Positions 1 to 9,414 of a stretch of 64,000 nt of DNA are shown piece by piece. The notes under the pieces were generated by a model. It ran no database searches. It had not been told where the DNA came from and worked only from the letters and a program-made list of their open reading frames with translations. The position numbers and the translations under genes are program-made. Source of the DNA: Proteus vulgaris (GTDB lineage: Bacteria > Pseudomonadota > Gammaproteobacteria > Enterobacterales > Enterobacteriaceae); assembly GCF_023100685.1 (NCBI RefSeq), contig NZ_CP090064.1:930001-994000 (forward strand), in the 5' to 3' direction. Every line of letters begins with the position of its first letter. The first letter of the stretch is position 1.

Positions 1-124
1 CAATTATTAGTTTTGCGCATTTTCAATGACGAGAAATGTTTTTATATTTCACATATAACCTATTTCGTTAACAATTATGGCTTAGTGAACCCAATGTTCA
101 TATCAGCTAATGTGGAGTATTATC

Positions 125-1507
125 ATGGACGCGTCCAATTTAGCCCCATCGGCGAAGTCGAGCCCGATAAATAAACGAGGGTTGATCATTCTGGCAATCG
201 ATGTAGTTTTATTATTACTTTTGCTAGAATTTTTACCTTATGATCCGAAGGCCAATGCAGGTCTAGCATTAATGGTGTTTGTGGGTGTGTTATGGCTAAC
301 CGAAGCTATTCACGTTACGATCACTGCATTATTTATTCCTATCTTAGCTGTCGTCTTAGGGCTATTGAATACCAATGAGTCATTAAAATCATTTGCGAAT
401 CCTATTATTTTCTTATTCTTTGGTGGATTTGCTTTAGCAACGGCGCTTCATATTCAAGGGTTAGACCGCTTAATTGCTAACCGTTTGTTGATGATTGCAA
501 AAGGTAAGCTTTCAATCGCTGTATTGCTGTTATTTGGTGTTACTGCATTGCTTTCTATGTGGATCAGTAACACAGCTACAGCTGCGATGATGTTGCCTTT
601 AGTATTAGGTATTTTATCTAACTTAGATATTCGTTCAGAACGTAATACTTTCGTATTCGTATTATTAGGTGTTGCTTATAGTGCGAGTATCGGTGGTTTA
701 GGTACGTTAGTGGGTAGTCCGCCAAATGCGATTGCTGCTGCTCAATTAAACTTAGATTTCATTACGTGGATGAAGTACGGTATTCCAATCATGTTGGTAT
801 TATTACCTATCATGTTTATCGTTATGTATCTGATGTTACGTCCTAACTTAAAACATAAGTTTGACCTGAAATTAGAAGTATTGGAGTGGAATAACAAACG
901 TGTTATTACCATGATCATCTTCTTAGTTACTGTCGTATGCTGGATCTTCAGCTCTTTCATCAGTAGTGCTTTTGGTGGCGTAAAAGATCTTGATACTGTG
1001 ATTGCGGTCAGCGCAGCAATTGTTATAGGTGTAACAGGTGTAGCAAGTTGGAGCCAAATTCAAGAGAACACAGAGTGGGGCGTATTAATGCTGTTCGGTG
1101 GTGGTTTAACACTGAGCGCTATTTTACAGTCTTCTGGTGCAAGCCTTGTGATGGCAGATTTCATGAAAGAAACCTTCGGTGCAAGCCACTGGTTCGTGAT
1201 TATCCTTGCAGTAACAACCTTTATCATCGTATTAACTGAATTTACCAGTAATACTGCGAGTGCGGCGTTATTAGTGCCAATCTTTGCAACTGTAGCACAA
1301 GCATTAGGTATGCCAGTAATGGCGTTAACTATGATTATCGGTATCGGCGCATCTTGTGCGTTCATGTTACCTGTTGCAACCCCACCAAATGCGATTGTCT
1401 TTGGCTCTGGTTATATTAAACAGACAGAGATGGTACGAGTAGGTGGTGTGCTAAACTTAGTGTGTATCTTAGTTATCTCTCTGTTTGCTTGGTTCTTCTG
1501 GTTGTAA
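125..1507 (+). CDS. SLC13/DASS-family anion (dicarboxylate-type) permease
   Basis: The 460-residue protein is hydrophobic almost throughout and is an inner-membrane symporter of the SLC13/DASS group, which carries di- and tricarboxylates or sulfate with sodium. Two repeated signature stretches support this: SNTATAAMMLP near residue 150 and SNTASAALLVP near 380, each followed later by a PPNAI motif, as expected for the inverted-repeat SNT substrate and sodium sites. I start at the second ATG because GTGGAG lies seven bases upstream; an ATG 15 bases earlier is in frame. The substrate cannot be told from sequence. A terminator follows and no partner gene is linked. Confidence 0.85.
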   Translation: MDASNLAPSAKSSPINKRGLIILAIDVVLLLLLLEFLPYDPKANAGLALMVFVGVLWLTEAIHVTITALFIPILAVVLGLLNTNESLKSFANPIIFLFFGGFALATALHIQGLDRLIANRLLMIAKGKLSIAVLLLFGVTALLSMWISNTATAAMMLPLVLGILSNLDIRSERNTFVFVLLGVAYSASIGGLGTLVGSPPNAIAAAQLNLDFITWMKYGIPIMLVLLPIMFIVMYLMLRPNLKHKFDLKLEVLEWNNKRVITMIIFLVTVVCWIFSSFISSAFGGVKDLDTVIAVSAAIVIGVTGVASWSQIQENTEWGVLMLFGGGLTLSAILQSSGASLVMADFMKETFGASHWFVIILAVTTFIIVLTEFTSNTASAALLVPIFATVAQALGMPVMALTMIIGIGASCAFMLPVATPPNAIVFGSGYIKQTEMVRVGGVLNLVCILVISLFAWFFWL

Positions 1508-1545
1508 GTCAATACGCTAAATTAGCCTTGATGAGATAAAAATAG

Positions 1546-1577
1546 AGCGCTTGATAGTTATATCAGGCGCTTTTTTA
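1546..1577 (+). terminator. Rho-independent terminator of the SLC13 gene
   Basis: An 11-bp stem (AGCGCTTGATA against TATCAGGCGCT, one wobble pair) with a four-base loop is followed by a T run, 40 bases after the permease stop. Confidence 0.85.
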
Positions 1578-1741
1578 TTGCCTGTTTCTTATCTGTTATT
1601 TGGGTTGTCATCTTAGTTATCATAGGGATTGCTCTAGAAAAAGGAGAGGTGATATGGCTTTTAGGAGCTATAAAAAACCATCAATATTAAGACTAAAAAT
1701 GTCATAACATTGATGGCTATTTAAAATAGAAAATAAGTTAA

Positions 1742-3076
1742 TTATTTTGTATAAAGTGTAAGTTGTGTACCCGGCTTTAACATTTTAATGTCTGAGTTCC
1801 AACTCATTAATAATTTAAGGTTAATACCGTGACGACGAGCGATGCTGTAATAAGAATCTCCCTGTCGAACTTTGTAATAACTCGGAGACGGTTTTGCCGG
1901 TTTTGTTACCGTGGTATTACTGGTACTACCCGCATTATGAATTTTTAATGTTTGTCCTACTAATAGGGTGCTTTTTGCATTTAATCCATTAATACGTTGT
2001 AAGTCTTTTATGCTCATATTGTAGCGACGAGCAATAGCGTAAAATGAATCCCCAGAGCGAACTTTATAAACACCCTCTTGCTTAATTGACTGATTTGTTT
2101 TGGCAACTGCTAAGCGAATAGTCTCTAATACCGCTTCATCTTCAAAAGCGTTACGGAATTGATCAAGCTTATTGCGAGGCAACATAATGACATGAGGGCC
2201 ATTAGGTGCGGTTATTCCACGTTTATAGCCTGGGTTATAATCTTTCACAGTATTAATAGGTAGCTGACTTAATTCAGCAACTTTATTTAATGTGATCTGT
2301 TCACCAACATCAATGGAAGCTAACGCTTTATCGCGATAGTTACTTTTTGGAAAAGTAATATTTTCTTCGTTTTCACGAATAACTTTACTTAAAGCAAGAA
2401 TTTTAGGGACATAATTCATTGTTTCTTTAGGTAAAGAGAGTGACCAATAGTCTGTTGGTAGATTTTTACTTTCATTTGCCTTTATTGCTTGCATAACACG
2501 GCCTTCACCAGCGTTATAAGCAGCAAGGGCAAGTGCCCAATCACTATCAAACATTACATACAGGCGTTCAAGTAAATCAAGTGCGGCTTTGGTTGACGCC
2601 ATAACATCACGACGACCGTCATACCATTGGTTTTGTGCTAAACCATAGTAATTACCAGTTATTGGAACAAATTGCCATAAGCCAGCTGCATTTGCAGAAG
2701 AGGTAACATGGGGATTAAACGCACTTTCAACCACAGGAACTAAAGCTAGCTCCATCGGTAATTCACGTTTTTCAATTTCATCAATAATCGAATACATATA
2801 AGGTTCGGCGCGAGAAGCAACGCTTTGTATATGTTTGGGATTATTTAAAAAATATAATTCTTGCTGCGAGATCCTTTCATTTTCAGGGAGATCCATTTTT
2901 AATTCACTTATCACATAACCCCATAAATTGGTTTTGACATCATATTGAGGTTGGTGAGAAGTTGAAGTCCCTTTTGTTGATGTTGGCGTTATCGCAGACA
3001 AATTAGGTTTAATGTTCTCAGATTGCTGGCAGCCTGCCAATAGCAATATGGAGAACAAAATCGCTTTTGTCTTCAT
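1742..3076 (-). CDS. mltD: membrane-bound lytic murein transglycosylase D
   Basis: This outer-membrane lipoprotein (444 residues from the chosen start) cleaves the MurNAc-GlcNAc bond of peptidoglycan to give 1,6-anhydro ends. A signal peptide ends in a lipobox, LLLAGC, near residue 16. The SLT catalytic domain follows, with the catalytic Glu in VESAFNP and the usual AAGLWQF and AAYNAGEGRV motifs. Two LysM domains close the protein (YKVRSGDSFYAIARR and YKVRQGDSYYSIARR), as in E. coli MltD. I start at MKTKA because that matches the E. coli N terminus; an in-frame ATG lies 15 bases upstream. It sits beside gloB, the usual enteric neighbour. Confidence 0.95.
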   Translation of the reverse strand: MKTKAILFSILLLAGCQQSENIKPNLSAITPTSTKGTSTSHQPQYDVKTNLWGYVISELKMDLPENERISQQELYFLNNPKHIQSVASRAEPYMYSIIDEIEKRELPMELALVPVVESAFNPHVTSSANAAGLWQFVPITGNYYGLAQNQWYDGRRDVMASTKAALDLLERLYVMFDSDWALALAAYNAGEGRVMQAIKANESKNLPTDYWSLSLPKETMNYVPKILALSKVIRENEENITFPKSNYRDKALASIDVGEQITLNKVAELSQLPINTVKDYNPGYKRGITAPNGPHVIMLPRNKLDQFRNAFEDEAVLETIRLAVAKTNQSIKQEGVYKVRSGDSFYAIARRYNMSIKDLQRINGLNAKSTLLVGQTLKIHNAGSTSNTTVTKPAKPSPSYYKVRQGDSYYSIARRHGINLKLLMSWNSDIKMLKPGTQLTLYTK

Positions 3077-3151
3077 AATAGAAAAATTCATCCTGTGTGT
3101 TTTTTGAACCAAATGATACTTAGTGTGCCAAAATAAAACAACTAATAGGTA

Positions 3152-3907
3152 TTAAAAGTTATCTTTTAATTCCCTTAATTTTGTAAATGTCTTAATTGGA
3201 GCATAAGTGTTAGTGGTTATACCTAAAATCCTTTGTAAATCAATATCGTCAGATTTCAAAAAAAGATTAATGTTCTTTTCATTTTTCAGCGTTATTGGCA
3301 CTGTAGGTTGTAATTTCTTACGCATTTCACTAACTTGGGCTAAATAATCGGTAATAAGCGCATTTTCTGGCATGATATGGTGTGCAAAGGTCATATTCGA
3401 TAGGGTGTATTCATGAGCACAACAAATTAATGTGTTATCAGGTAATGAACTTAATCTTTGTAATGAACTGAACATTTGTTGTGCAGTACCTTCGAATAAA
3501 CGACCACAACCACCAGAAAAAAGTGTATCGCCACAAAACAGATAAGGTTCGCAATAATAAGCAACATGACCCAATGTATGGCCTGGCGTGCCAATTACAT
3601 TAAAAGTAAATGAGCCAACAATAATGTGCTCTTGATTATGAATAATATTTTCAGCTCCTTTACTTTGTGTTTCTTGTGGGCCGAAAACGTCAATATTAGG
3701 ATATTTTTTTACAAGTTCAGCAACACCACCAACATGATCATCATGATGATGAGTTAATAAAATCGCGATAGGTGTTAGTGAGCGTTGTGTGAGCATTTCA
3801 ATAACAGGTTTGGCTTGTGAAGGATCAACAATCACACATTCACTATTTTCATTACTTAATAGCCAAATGTAGTTATCGGATAAAGCAGGAATTCTGATAA
3901 GCTCCAT
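3152..3907 (-). CDS. gloB: hydroxyacylglutathione hydrolase (glyoxalase II)
   Basis: Glyoxalase II hydrolyses S-lactoylglutathione to D-lactate and glutathione in the cytoplasm, the second step of methylglyoxal detoxification. The 251-residue protein has the metallo-beta-lactamase fold signature THHHDDHVGG near residue 52 for the binuclear metal site, then GTPGHTLGHV and FCGDTLFSGGCGRLFEG, all typical of GloB. The length equals the family norm. It is divergent from yafS with only about 40 bases between start codons, as in E. coli. Confidence 0.96.
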   Translation of the reverse strand: MELIRIPALSDNYIWLLSNENSECVIVDPSQAKPVIEMLTQRSLTPIAILLTHHHDDHVGGVAELVKKYPNIDVFGPQETQSKGAENIIHNQEHIIVGSFTFNVIGTPGHTLGHVAYYCEPYLFCGDTLFSGGCGRLFEGTAQQMFSSLQRLSSLPDNTLICCAHEYTLSNMTFAHHIMPENALITDYLAQVSEMRKKLQPTVPITLKNEKNINLFLKSDDIDLQRILGITTNTYAPIKTFTKLRELKDNF

Positions 3908-3945
3908 ATAAGTTACCTTACTTATAAATTATAAAGGGTTAAACG

Positions 3946-4662
3946 ATGAAAGCAGCTCGTTCAGCAAAACCAATTATGATGCCAGATTCTTGGCGCGATA
4001 TTCCTTGGGGGGAATATTATCGCATGGCTATCGAACTACGTTTACAAAATTGGTGGCCGAAAATTTATGGCTTTCATTTATTAAAACTCGGTCAACTCAG
4101 TGCCGAACTGGATACCAAATTAAGTATCGTTTCACATCAAGTCAATGTGACATCTAATAAAATAAATGCAGATGTTATTGCCTCTTTAGATTATTTACCC
4201 TTTGAAAATAAATCGATTGATGTTTGCCTTATGGCGCATGTACTGGATTATAGTGCAGACCCCCATTGGCTATTACGAGAAGTAGATCGCGTTTTAATTG
4301 ATGATGGCTGGATTGTATTAACGAGCTTTAACCCCATTAGTTTATTAGGGCTTGGGAAATGCACGCCGATATTACGACAAAAACAGCCTTACTCCAGTCG
4401 TATGTTTTCACTTCGTCGCCAAATAGATTGGCTTAGTGTGTTAAATTATGAAGTGATGACACAACAGAATTTCCAGATTATGCCATTTTCGAGACCAATA
4501 AAACGTGATGGTAGCCGCTATCACATCGGTGGCTGTTTAAATTTAATCATTGCACGTAAAAGAACACTTCCTTTAACACCCACCGCCTTGAAATTTGCAT
4601 TGCCACGCATGAGTGTAAAAGGTCGAGTTTTAGGGGCTACACGTAATCATCCAGAGCCATAA
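3946..4662 (+). CDS. yafS: YafS-like SAM-dependent methyltransferase
   Basis: This 238-residue protein matches the enteric YafS family by position between gloB and rnhA and by its class I methyltransferase middle: DYLPFENKSIDVCLMAHVLDY near residue 85, followed by WLLREVDRVLIDDGWIVLTSFNP. The glycine-rich SAM motif I is weak. The substrate is unknown. It ends six bases before the convergent rnhA stop. Confidence 0.85.
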   Translation: MKAARSAKPIMMPDSWRDIPWGEYYRMAIELRLQNWWPKIYGFHLLKLGQLSAELDTKLSIVSHQVNVTSNKINADVIASLDYLPFENKSIDVCLMAHVLDYSADPHWLLREVDRVLIDDGWIVLTSFNPISLLGLGKCTPILRQKQPYSSRMFSLRRQIDWLSVLNYEVMTQQNFQIMPFSRPIKRDGSRYHIGGCLNLIIARKRTLPLTPTALKFALPRMSVKGRVLGATRNHPEP

Positions 4663-4668
4663 TGCTTA

Positions 4669-5154
4669 CTAATCTATGGTTTTATCTTTTTGGCTTTCGA
4701 TATAACCTGTGTCTTCTTGAGTTGGTGCTTGCGCGGCTGCTTTCGCTAATTCATCACAACGTTCATTTTCATCATGACCAGCATGGCCTTTTACCCAATG
4801 CCATTCAATTTCATGACGAGTAATAGCACTATCTAAGCGTTTCCATAAATCGACATTAAGTACAGGACTTTTGTCTGCTTTACGCCACTGGCGCTTTTTC
4901 CAGCTATGGATCCACTGTGTAATACCTTGTCTGACATATTGGCTATCTGTTGTCAGTGTAATTTTACAAGGGAATTTTAATGTTTCTAATGCTACGATAG
5001 CGGCAAGAAGTTCCATTCGGTTATTGGTGGTCATAAAAAAACCTTCACTTAGGGTTTTTTCATGTTGTTGATAGCGTAAAATAGCGCCATAACCACCGGG
5101 GCCAGGGTTGCCTAAGCATGAACCATCGGTGAATATTTCTACCTGCTTGTGCAT
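4669..5154 (-). CDS. rnhA: ribonuclease HI
   Basis: RNase HI cuts the RNA strand of RNA-DNA hybrids, such as R-loops and Okazaki primers. The 161-residue protein has the D-E-D-D active site in order: [34 protein letters not shown] and [12 protein letters not shown]. The basic handle [13 protein letters not shown] is present. It is divergent from dnaQ with 65 bases between the starts, so the two promoters must overlap, as in E. coli. Confidence 0.97.
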   Translation of the reverse strand: MHKQVEIFTDGSCLGNPGPGGYGAILRYQQHEKTLSEGFFMTTNNRMELLAAIVALETLKFPCKITLTTDSQYVRQGITQWIHSWKKRQWRKADKSPVLNVDLWKRLDSAITRHEIEWHWVKGHAGHDENERCDELAKAAAQAPTQEDTGYIESQKDKTID

Positions 5155-5219
5155 AAAGGCGACTTATCCTTTTTGATTAATACGAAAAACTAACCCTAAG
5201 TCTGACATAAAAACGGATT

Positions 5220-5972
5220 ATGAGCACTCCAATCACACGACAAATTGTACTTGATACCGAAACTACCGGTATGAATAAGCTGGGCGTTCATTATGAAGGT
5301 CATAATATCATTGAAATTGGTGCCGTAGAGGTTATCAATCGTCGATTAACAGGGCGAAATTTCCATGTGTATATTAAGCCCGAAAGATTAGTTGATCCTG
5401 AAGCGTTTGAAGTTCACGGTATTAGTGATGAGTTTTTAGAAGATTGTCCTTCTTTTGCTGATATTGCTGACGAGTTTTTAGAATATATTCGTGGTGCAGA
5501 GCTGATCATTCATAACGCCTCGTTCGATATCGGCTTTATGGACTATGAGTTTAGAAAGCTTAATCGTGATATTCCACTTACCGAAACGTTCTGCCAAATT
5601 ACCGATAGCCTTGCAATGGCGAGGGCATTATTTCCCGGTAAGCGAAATAATCTTGATGCCTTATGTGATAGATACTTAATAGATAACTCTAAACGTACTC
5701 TTCACGGCGCGTTATTGGATGCTGAAATACTTTCTGATGTCTACTTGGCAATGACTGGTGGGCAAACAGCATTAGCATTTTCAATGGATGGCGAATCAAG
5801 TAACGAACAAGAGCAAAATGATATCCAACGTATCGAACGCCCTGTTTCAGGATTAAGAGTAATAAGAGCAACCGCAGAAGAACTTGCTGAACACGAGTCT
5901 CGATTAGATTTAGTTGAGAAAAAAGGCGGGCATTGTTTGTGGCGTCCGGCATCAAATGATGAGGCCGTTTGA
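5220..5972 (+). CDS. dnaQ: DNA polymerase III epsilon subunit (proofreading 3'-5' exonuclease)
   Basis: DnaQ is the proofreading exonuclease of the replicative polymerase core. The 250-residue protein shows the DEDDh exonuclease motifs: Exo I LDTETTGMN near residue 11, Exo II HNASFDIGFMDYEF near 98, and Exo III HGALLDAEILSDVYL near 162, with the catalytic His. The C-terminal tail is the polymerase-binding region. The ATG follows rnhA's divergent promoter region, and tRNA-Asp is the next gene, as in E. coli (dnaQ-aspV). Confidence 0.97.
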   Translation: MSTPITRQIVLDTETTGMNKLGVHYEGHNIIEIGAVEVINRRLTGRNFHVYIKPERLVDPEAFEVHGISDEFLEDCPSFADIADEFLEYIRGAELIIHNASFDIGFMDYEFRKLNRDIPLTETFCQITDSLAMARALFPGKRNNLDALCDRYLIDNSKRTLHGALLDAEILSDVYLAMTGGQTALAFSMDGESSNEQEQNDIQRIERPVSGLRVIRATAEELAEHESRLDLVEKKGGHCLWRPASNDEAV

Positions 5973-6043
5973 ATATAAAAAAAGCAGAAATAGTTAGCTG
6001 AGATTAAAAACTATCCAAATGCATCTTTTTGTTAGAAAAACAG

Positions 6044-6072
6044 TTGACGACAAGGCAAGAGATTCGTAATAT
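6044..6072 (+). promoter_or_regulatory. sigma-70 promoter of tRNA-Asp
   Basis: TTGACG and TAATAT are separated by exactly 17 bases, about 24 bases before the mature tRNA 5' end. That is the expected layout of a strong stable-RNA promoter. Confidence 0.75.
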
Positions 6073-6095
6073 TCACCTCGTCCGAAAGGATACGC

Positions 6096-6172
6096 GGAGC
6101 GGTAGTTCAGTTGGTTAGAATACCTGCCTGTCACGCAGGGGGTCGCGGGTTCGAGTCCCGTCCGTTCCGCCA
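6096..6172 (+). tRNA. aspV: tRNA-Asp (anticodon GTC)
   Basis: The 77-base cloverleaf is complete. The acceptor GGAGCGG pairs with CCGTTCC, the anticodon stem CCTGC/GCAGG holds loop CTGTCAC (anticodon GTC), the T arm is GCGGG-TTCGAGT-CCCGT, and CCA is encoded. It lies downstream of dnaQ as in E. coli. tRNA 3' ends are common integration targets. The accessory array starts about 175 bases further on, but I found no second copy of the tRNA 3' end downstream. Confidence 0.98.
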
Positions 6173-6180
6173 ACATTCCA

Positions 6181-6207
6181 AACCCCAGCATTTATGCTGG
6201 GGTTTTT
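6181..6207 (+). terminator. terminator of tRNA-Asp
   Basis: A perfect 10-bp stem AACCCCAGCA/TGCTGGGGTT with loop TTTA is followed by T residues, immediately after the tRNA. Confidence 0.9.
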
Positions 6208-6347
6208 GCGTTTTACTGCCTCAACAATTTTCTCTTCTCTTATTTTTCTAAGTCACTATTTCTTGCTTTCAATATTTGATATCACTATCTTAGAATTTAT
6301 TAATGATATTAATGCTATGCTCAATGGCATTTCGCAGGGTAATCAAT

Positions 6348-6743
6348 ATGGAAAATAGAGTACATTTATGGATTGGCAGTAATTTTTCTTCTGAAGAAGA
6401 ATATATGTACTATTTTGAATTAGATTACTCTGAGGAAGACGGAATTGACTCTCCTAATTATAGAGTATGTGGATTTTGCAAAGATCTGGGAGTAGTGTGG
6501 TACGACGAAGATTTTATTGGTGTTATTCATCGCTTTGATAACGATGTTACGCTTGACGAGGTTTTGGTAGATGCTGCTGTTGATGAAAGTGAAATATCGT
6601 TCATTAAAGCTAAATGTGAAGAACTAGGAATTAAAAGTGCGAATGCTATATTTTGGTATCAAGATCCTGAGCTTGTTATCAAAAAGAGCGATAATCAAAC
6701 CTATAATAATTTACATTATATTGGCGAATATAATGGTGATTAA
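6348..6743 (+). CDS. Imm22-like immunity protein
   Basis: The 131-residue acidic protein resembles the Imm22 family as I remember it. It opens RVHLWIGSNFSSEEEYMYYFELDY, continues with YRVCGFCKDLGVVWYDEDFIG, and ends with NAIFWYQDPEL. Imm22 proteins are predicted to neutralise polymorphic toxin domains. I chose the internal ATG with AGGG ten bases upstream over an upstream in-frame start that adds a hydrophobic tail with no family match. It is the first gene of the orphan immunity array. No matching toxin lies nearby. Confidence 0.7.
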   Translation: MENRVHLWIGSNFSSEEEYMYYFELDYSEEDGIDSPNYRVCGFCKDLGVVWYDEDFIGVIHRFDNDVTLDEVLVDAAVDESEISFIKAKCEELGIKSANAIFWYQDPELVIKKSDNQTYNNLHYIGEYNGD

Positions 6744-6776
6744 CTGGTTTAAAAATTAATTTAGTCTGGACTAATC

Positions 6777-7322
6777 ATGCTATTAACGTTTGATGAAATC
6801 ACAAAAGCGCTAGAAGATAAATTTTCTCCTTTAGGCGAAGATTTTAATGATTTCATTCTTTTTAAAAGGACAACACCTCTTACTGGTTTAGATTTACTAG
6901 AACAGATGCTAACACTCTCCCTTCCTGATGATTTTGCCTCTTTTATCTCTCTCTATAATTTAGATAATTTCTCATTATTTAATATCAGTTTTGGCTGTGG
7001 TGAAGATTATCTTGAAAGGCTTTTTATGCTAAATAGCCCCAATCAGTTTACTCAATGGTGGATTGGTGATGAACGGCCTGAAAACGTCATTGTTATTGCA
7101 CTGTCAGATCCTTATACCCTCTTATTAAATACTCAAACAGGGAATATTTTTGTAATGACGAGTGAGTCATCTATGGATAGTTTCGAACATATTGCAGTGA
7201 ATTTTTTTGCTTTTTTTCGCGCAGTTGCCACTCTGTTTTTAACGGATATTTCGCCAGATAGAATTATTGAGCTAACCTCATCTAAAACAACTTCATTTTG
7301 GTATCAATTAAAACCTGAATAA
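6777..7322 (+). CDS. SMI1/KNR4 (SUKH)-like immunity protein
   Basis: The 181-residue protein has the layout of a SUKH-superfamily immunity protein. LPDDFASFISLYN near residue 50 fits the family's L-P-x-x-[FY]-x-x-[FY]-x-x-x-x-N start, and a later stretch, PYTLLLNTQTGNIFVMTSE, fits the family's strand that reports local conditions. SUKH proteins bind and block many unrelated nuclease and other toxins. The next gene starts one base after its stop, so the two are probably translated together. Confidence 0.6.
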   Translation: MLLTFDEITKALEDKFSPLGEDFNDFILFKRTTPLTGLDLLEQMLTLSLPDDFASFISLYNLDNFSLFNISFGCGEDYLERLFMLNSPNQFTQWWIGDERPENVIVIALSDPYTLLLNTQTGNIFVMTSESSMDSFEHIAVNFFAFFRAVATLFLTDISPDRIIELTSSKTTSFWYQLKPE

Positions 7323-7323
7323 G

Positions 7324-7677
7324 ATGAAAAATATAAAGAAAAAAGAGCTAGTTTATGATGGTTTTGAAGATGATTTTTATCAGTTAAATCATCTTATTCA
7401 ATGCCCTTATTATGATGAAGATATGTTAGTTAGCGTAACGCAATTAAGAGACTTAAACAGCCTAGATAAAGATGTAAAACAGCAGGTAATAAATAAGGTT
7501 AAAGGACTGACTTTAAATTTAGGAATGCACTATAACTATGATGGATTATCGGTAATGTATGATATTCAAAAATCAAAAAAAGAAAATATGCAGTTGCTTG
7601 GCTTATTTGCTATTGGTGAAAGACAGCCTGCGCGGTATCAAATCATAGTCTTAGGGATATTTAGGATTAATTTATGA
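7324..7677 (+). CDS. small hypothetical protein in the immunity array
   Basis: I do not recognise this 117-residue protein. It is cytoplasmic by composition, lysine- and tyrosine-rich, with no signal or membrane segment. It begins one base after the SUKH-like gene and its stop overlaps the next start (ATGA), so it belongs to a coupled operon. Position and base composition suggest an immunity protein, but no motif proves it. Confidence 0.55.
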   Translation: MKNIKKKELVYDGFEDDFYQLNHLIQCPYYDEDMLVSVTQLRDLNSLDKDVKQQVINKVKGLTLNLGMHYNYDGLSVMYDIQKSKKENMQLLGLFAIGERQPARYQIIVLGIFRINL

Positions 7678-8003
7678 ACACGGAATTTTATTTACGTTTA
7701 AGTATGCTATCTAAAACGCTCGACCACTTTTATTATCAAGAATTTGAAACTGAACAAGCCGAATACAGTAAAAATAAAGAAATAAAACAAGCCATTGTTC
7801 AGTTTATCCTTGAAATGAAAGAACATGGTGAACACGTATTAATTGATGAGGCTCTAAACCTTATATTTCATAATACTGGTTGCCATATTGATTGCGAAAT
7901 TCTAGATGAAATCATGCCTCCTGTTATTGAACAAAAAATCATTACACCAGAATTGATTGATAAAAATCTGAGAGAAAATTCACCTATGGGGCGTTGGATT
8001 TAA
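7674..8003 (+). CDS. small hypothetical protein in the immunity array
   Basis: This 109-residue, mostly alpha-helical acidic protein overlaps the preceding gene by four bases. I do not recognise the family. It has no membrane segment. Coupling to the SUKH-like gene two places upstream is the only hint of an immunity role. A 220-base AT-rich gap follows, which may carry a new promoter. Confidence 0.55.
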   Translation: MNTEFYLRLSMLSKTLDHFYYQEFETEQAEYSKNKEIKQAIVQFILEMKEHGEHVLIDEALNLIFHNTGCHIDCEILDEIMPPVIEQKIITPELIDKNLRENSPMGRWI

Positions 8004-8225
8004 TACAATTGGATAATAATTATGATACTTTCATCGAGGAAATTTAAGTTAAGTATTATTATATTATTCTCATGCTGAATTTTTAGTAGAATTTATTCTT
8101 TATCAAGCCTAATTTATTATAAATAAATCTTATCTAACTTTATGTTGCAGTTGATATTGTGGTATAAATAAATTCAATTCTATATTGAAATAGTGAATCT
8201 TCAATAAGTATTATAAGGAAATAGT

Positions 8226-8924
8226 ATGATTGGACCATATCAAGTATTAGACTATGAAAATAATTTAATTTTTTCATTTGAAAATTTAGTCGAATGTTAT
8301 GACTATAAAAATACAAATAAAACACAATCATTTATTTTTATTGGATTGAAAGATAAAGTTTTACATCTTGAAAAAGGTAAGAGTTATTATGTGGTTTCTC
8401 AAAATTATGATGGTCGATTAGAATTTTCTTTTAATTTAATTAAATATCATTATTATGGAAATAACTTAATTGTAGATTCTTATTTTACTTCAGGGATGTA
8501 TGTTTCTGGTGTGGTTTCATTACTTGAATTCCATGAGGATAGTAAAGAAAGAATTTGGTTGGAAATGAGTGGTGAATTAAAAAAAATATATATCTCAGCG
8601 AGTTATGTTAAAAATGGATTTCCTAGAAAAATTTTAAAAGATGAGTTAGTGATTGAGGGGAAATATATTCAAGATTACTATTCTTTCTTTTGTGAATTGG
8701 GATATTCCTTATTAGGTCCTTATGGTTATATGGGGAGTAATCTTGATGCAGTTAGAGATTTATTTATTGATATAGCTGAAATTCCAGAAAGAAAAATAAC
8801 CTGGGTTGATAGTAATTTATCATTTATGGCTATTGATAGTACGATACCTTCTGGATATTATCCATCTCTAGCGGAAGAAATGGTTTCTATATTAGAAGAT
8901 TTCTTTATTTTAGAATTAAAATAA
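8226..8924 (+). CDS. protein with barstar-like C-terminal domain
   Basis: The 232-residue protein seems to have two parts. The first 140 residues are beta-rich and not recognised. The last 90 look like barstar, the RNase (barnase) inhibitor fold: a hydrophobic opening strand, a helix, then LGPYGYMGSNLDAVRDLF, which fits the barstar Y-x-G-x-N-x-D-A signature near residue 170. Barstar domains commonly act as immunity proteins against secreted RNases. A GGA-containing site precedes the ATG. No barnase-like gene is in the window. Confidence 0.6.
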   Translation: MIGPYQVLDYENNLIFSFENLVECYDYKNTNKTQSFIFIGLKDKVLHLEKGKSYYVVSQNYDGRLEFSFNLIKYHYYGNNLIVDSYFTSGMYVSGVVSLLEFHEDSKERIWLEMSGELKKIYISASYVKNGFPRKILKDELVIEGKYIQDYYSFFCELGYSLLGPYGYMGSNLDAVRDLFIDIAEIPERKITWVDSNLSFMAIDSTIPSGYYPSLAEEMVSILEDFFILELK

Positions 8925-9008
8925 AACTGTCATAAGTTTCAAGATAAAATAATAGTAGGCTATATTACTTTTATTAAGTTATGATTTGTTTTAACTAGTG
9001 TGTTAATC

Positions 9009-9359
9009 ATGAGAAAAGATAAATTTATTATTAATGAAATATACAAAGAGTTATTTGAAGATAACCTAAAACAGTATAGTGAAAGATTAAATAGACAAGA
9101 TCCAGAGAGTTATCATGAAGGTACTTTTTCTCAAGTGAATAAGATTTTTGTTAATTTATCAGAAAAAGAAAAGCAGTCAGTGATTAATATGATGAAAATC
9201 GTGATGACAGATACCGCATCAACAATATTCGGAATGCTAGACGGTACTCATTTTGTTAATAATATCGATGAAGATTTTCAGCTTATTTATGATAATGAAG
9301 AAATCCAAGGCGATCTTCAAGATCATTTTTTAGCGTTAGTGGAAGATAATAATAGTTAA
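9009..9359 (+). CDS. hypothetical protein in the immunity array
   Basis: The 116-residue acidic protein from the ATG has an N-terminal helical half and a C-terminal stretch, FGMLDGTHFVNNIDEDFQL, ending LQDHFLALVEDNN. I have seen similar tails in small proteins next to polymorphic toxins but cannot name the family. An in-frame GTG lies nine bases upstream. The ribosome site is weak for either start. Confidence 0.55.
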   Translation: MRKDKFIINEIYKELFEDNLKQYSERLNRQDPESYHEGTFSQVNKIFVNLSEKEKQSVINMMKIVMTDTASTIFGMLDGTHFVNNIDEDFQLIYDNEEIQGDLQDHFLALVEDNNS

Positions 9360-9414
9360 ATTAAAATTTATTCTGGCAAGGATCCAATTACTATAAAGGA
9401 TATTACGCATTAAA

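Noticed and set aside
5994..6191. Minus-strand ORF over tRNA-Asp
   Set aside because: It reads the reverse strand of a perfect tRNA and its promoter. Such ORFs are typical false genes at tRNA loci.
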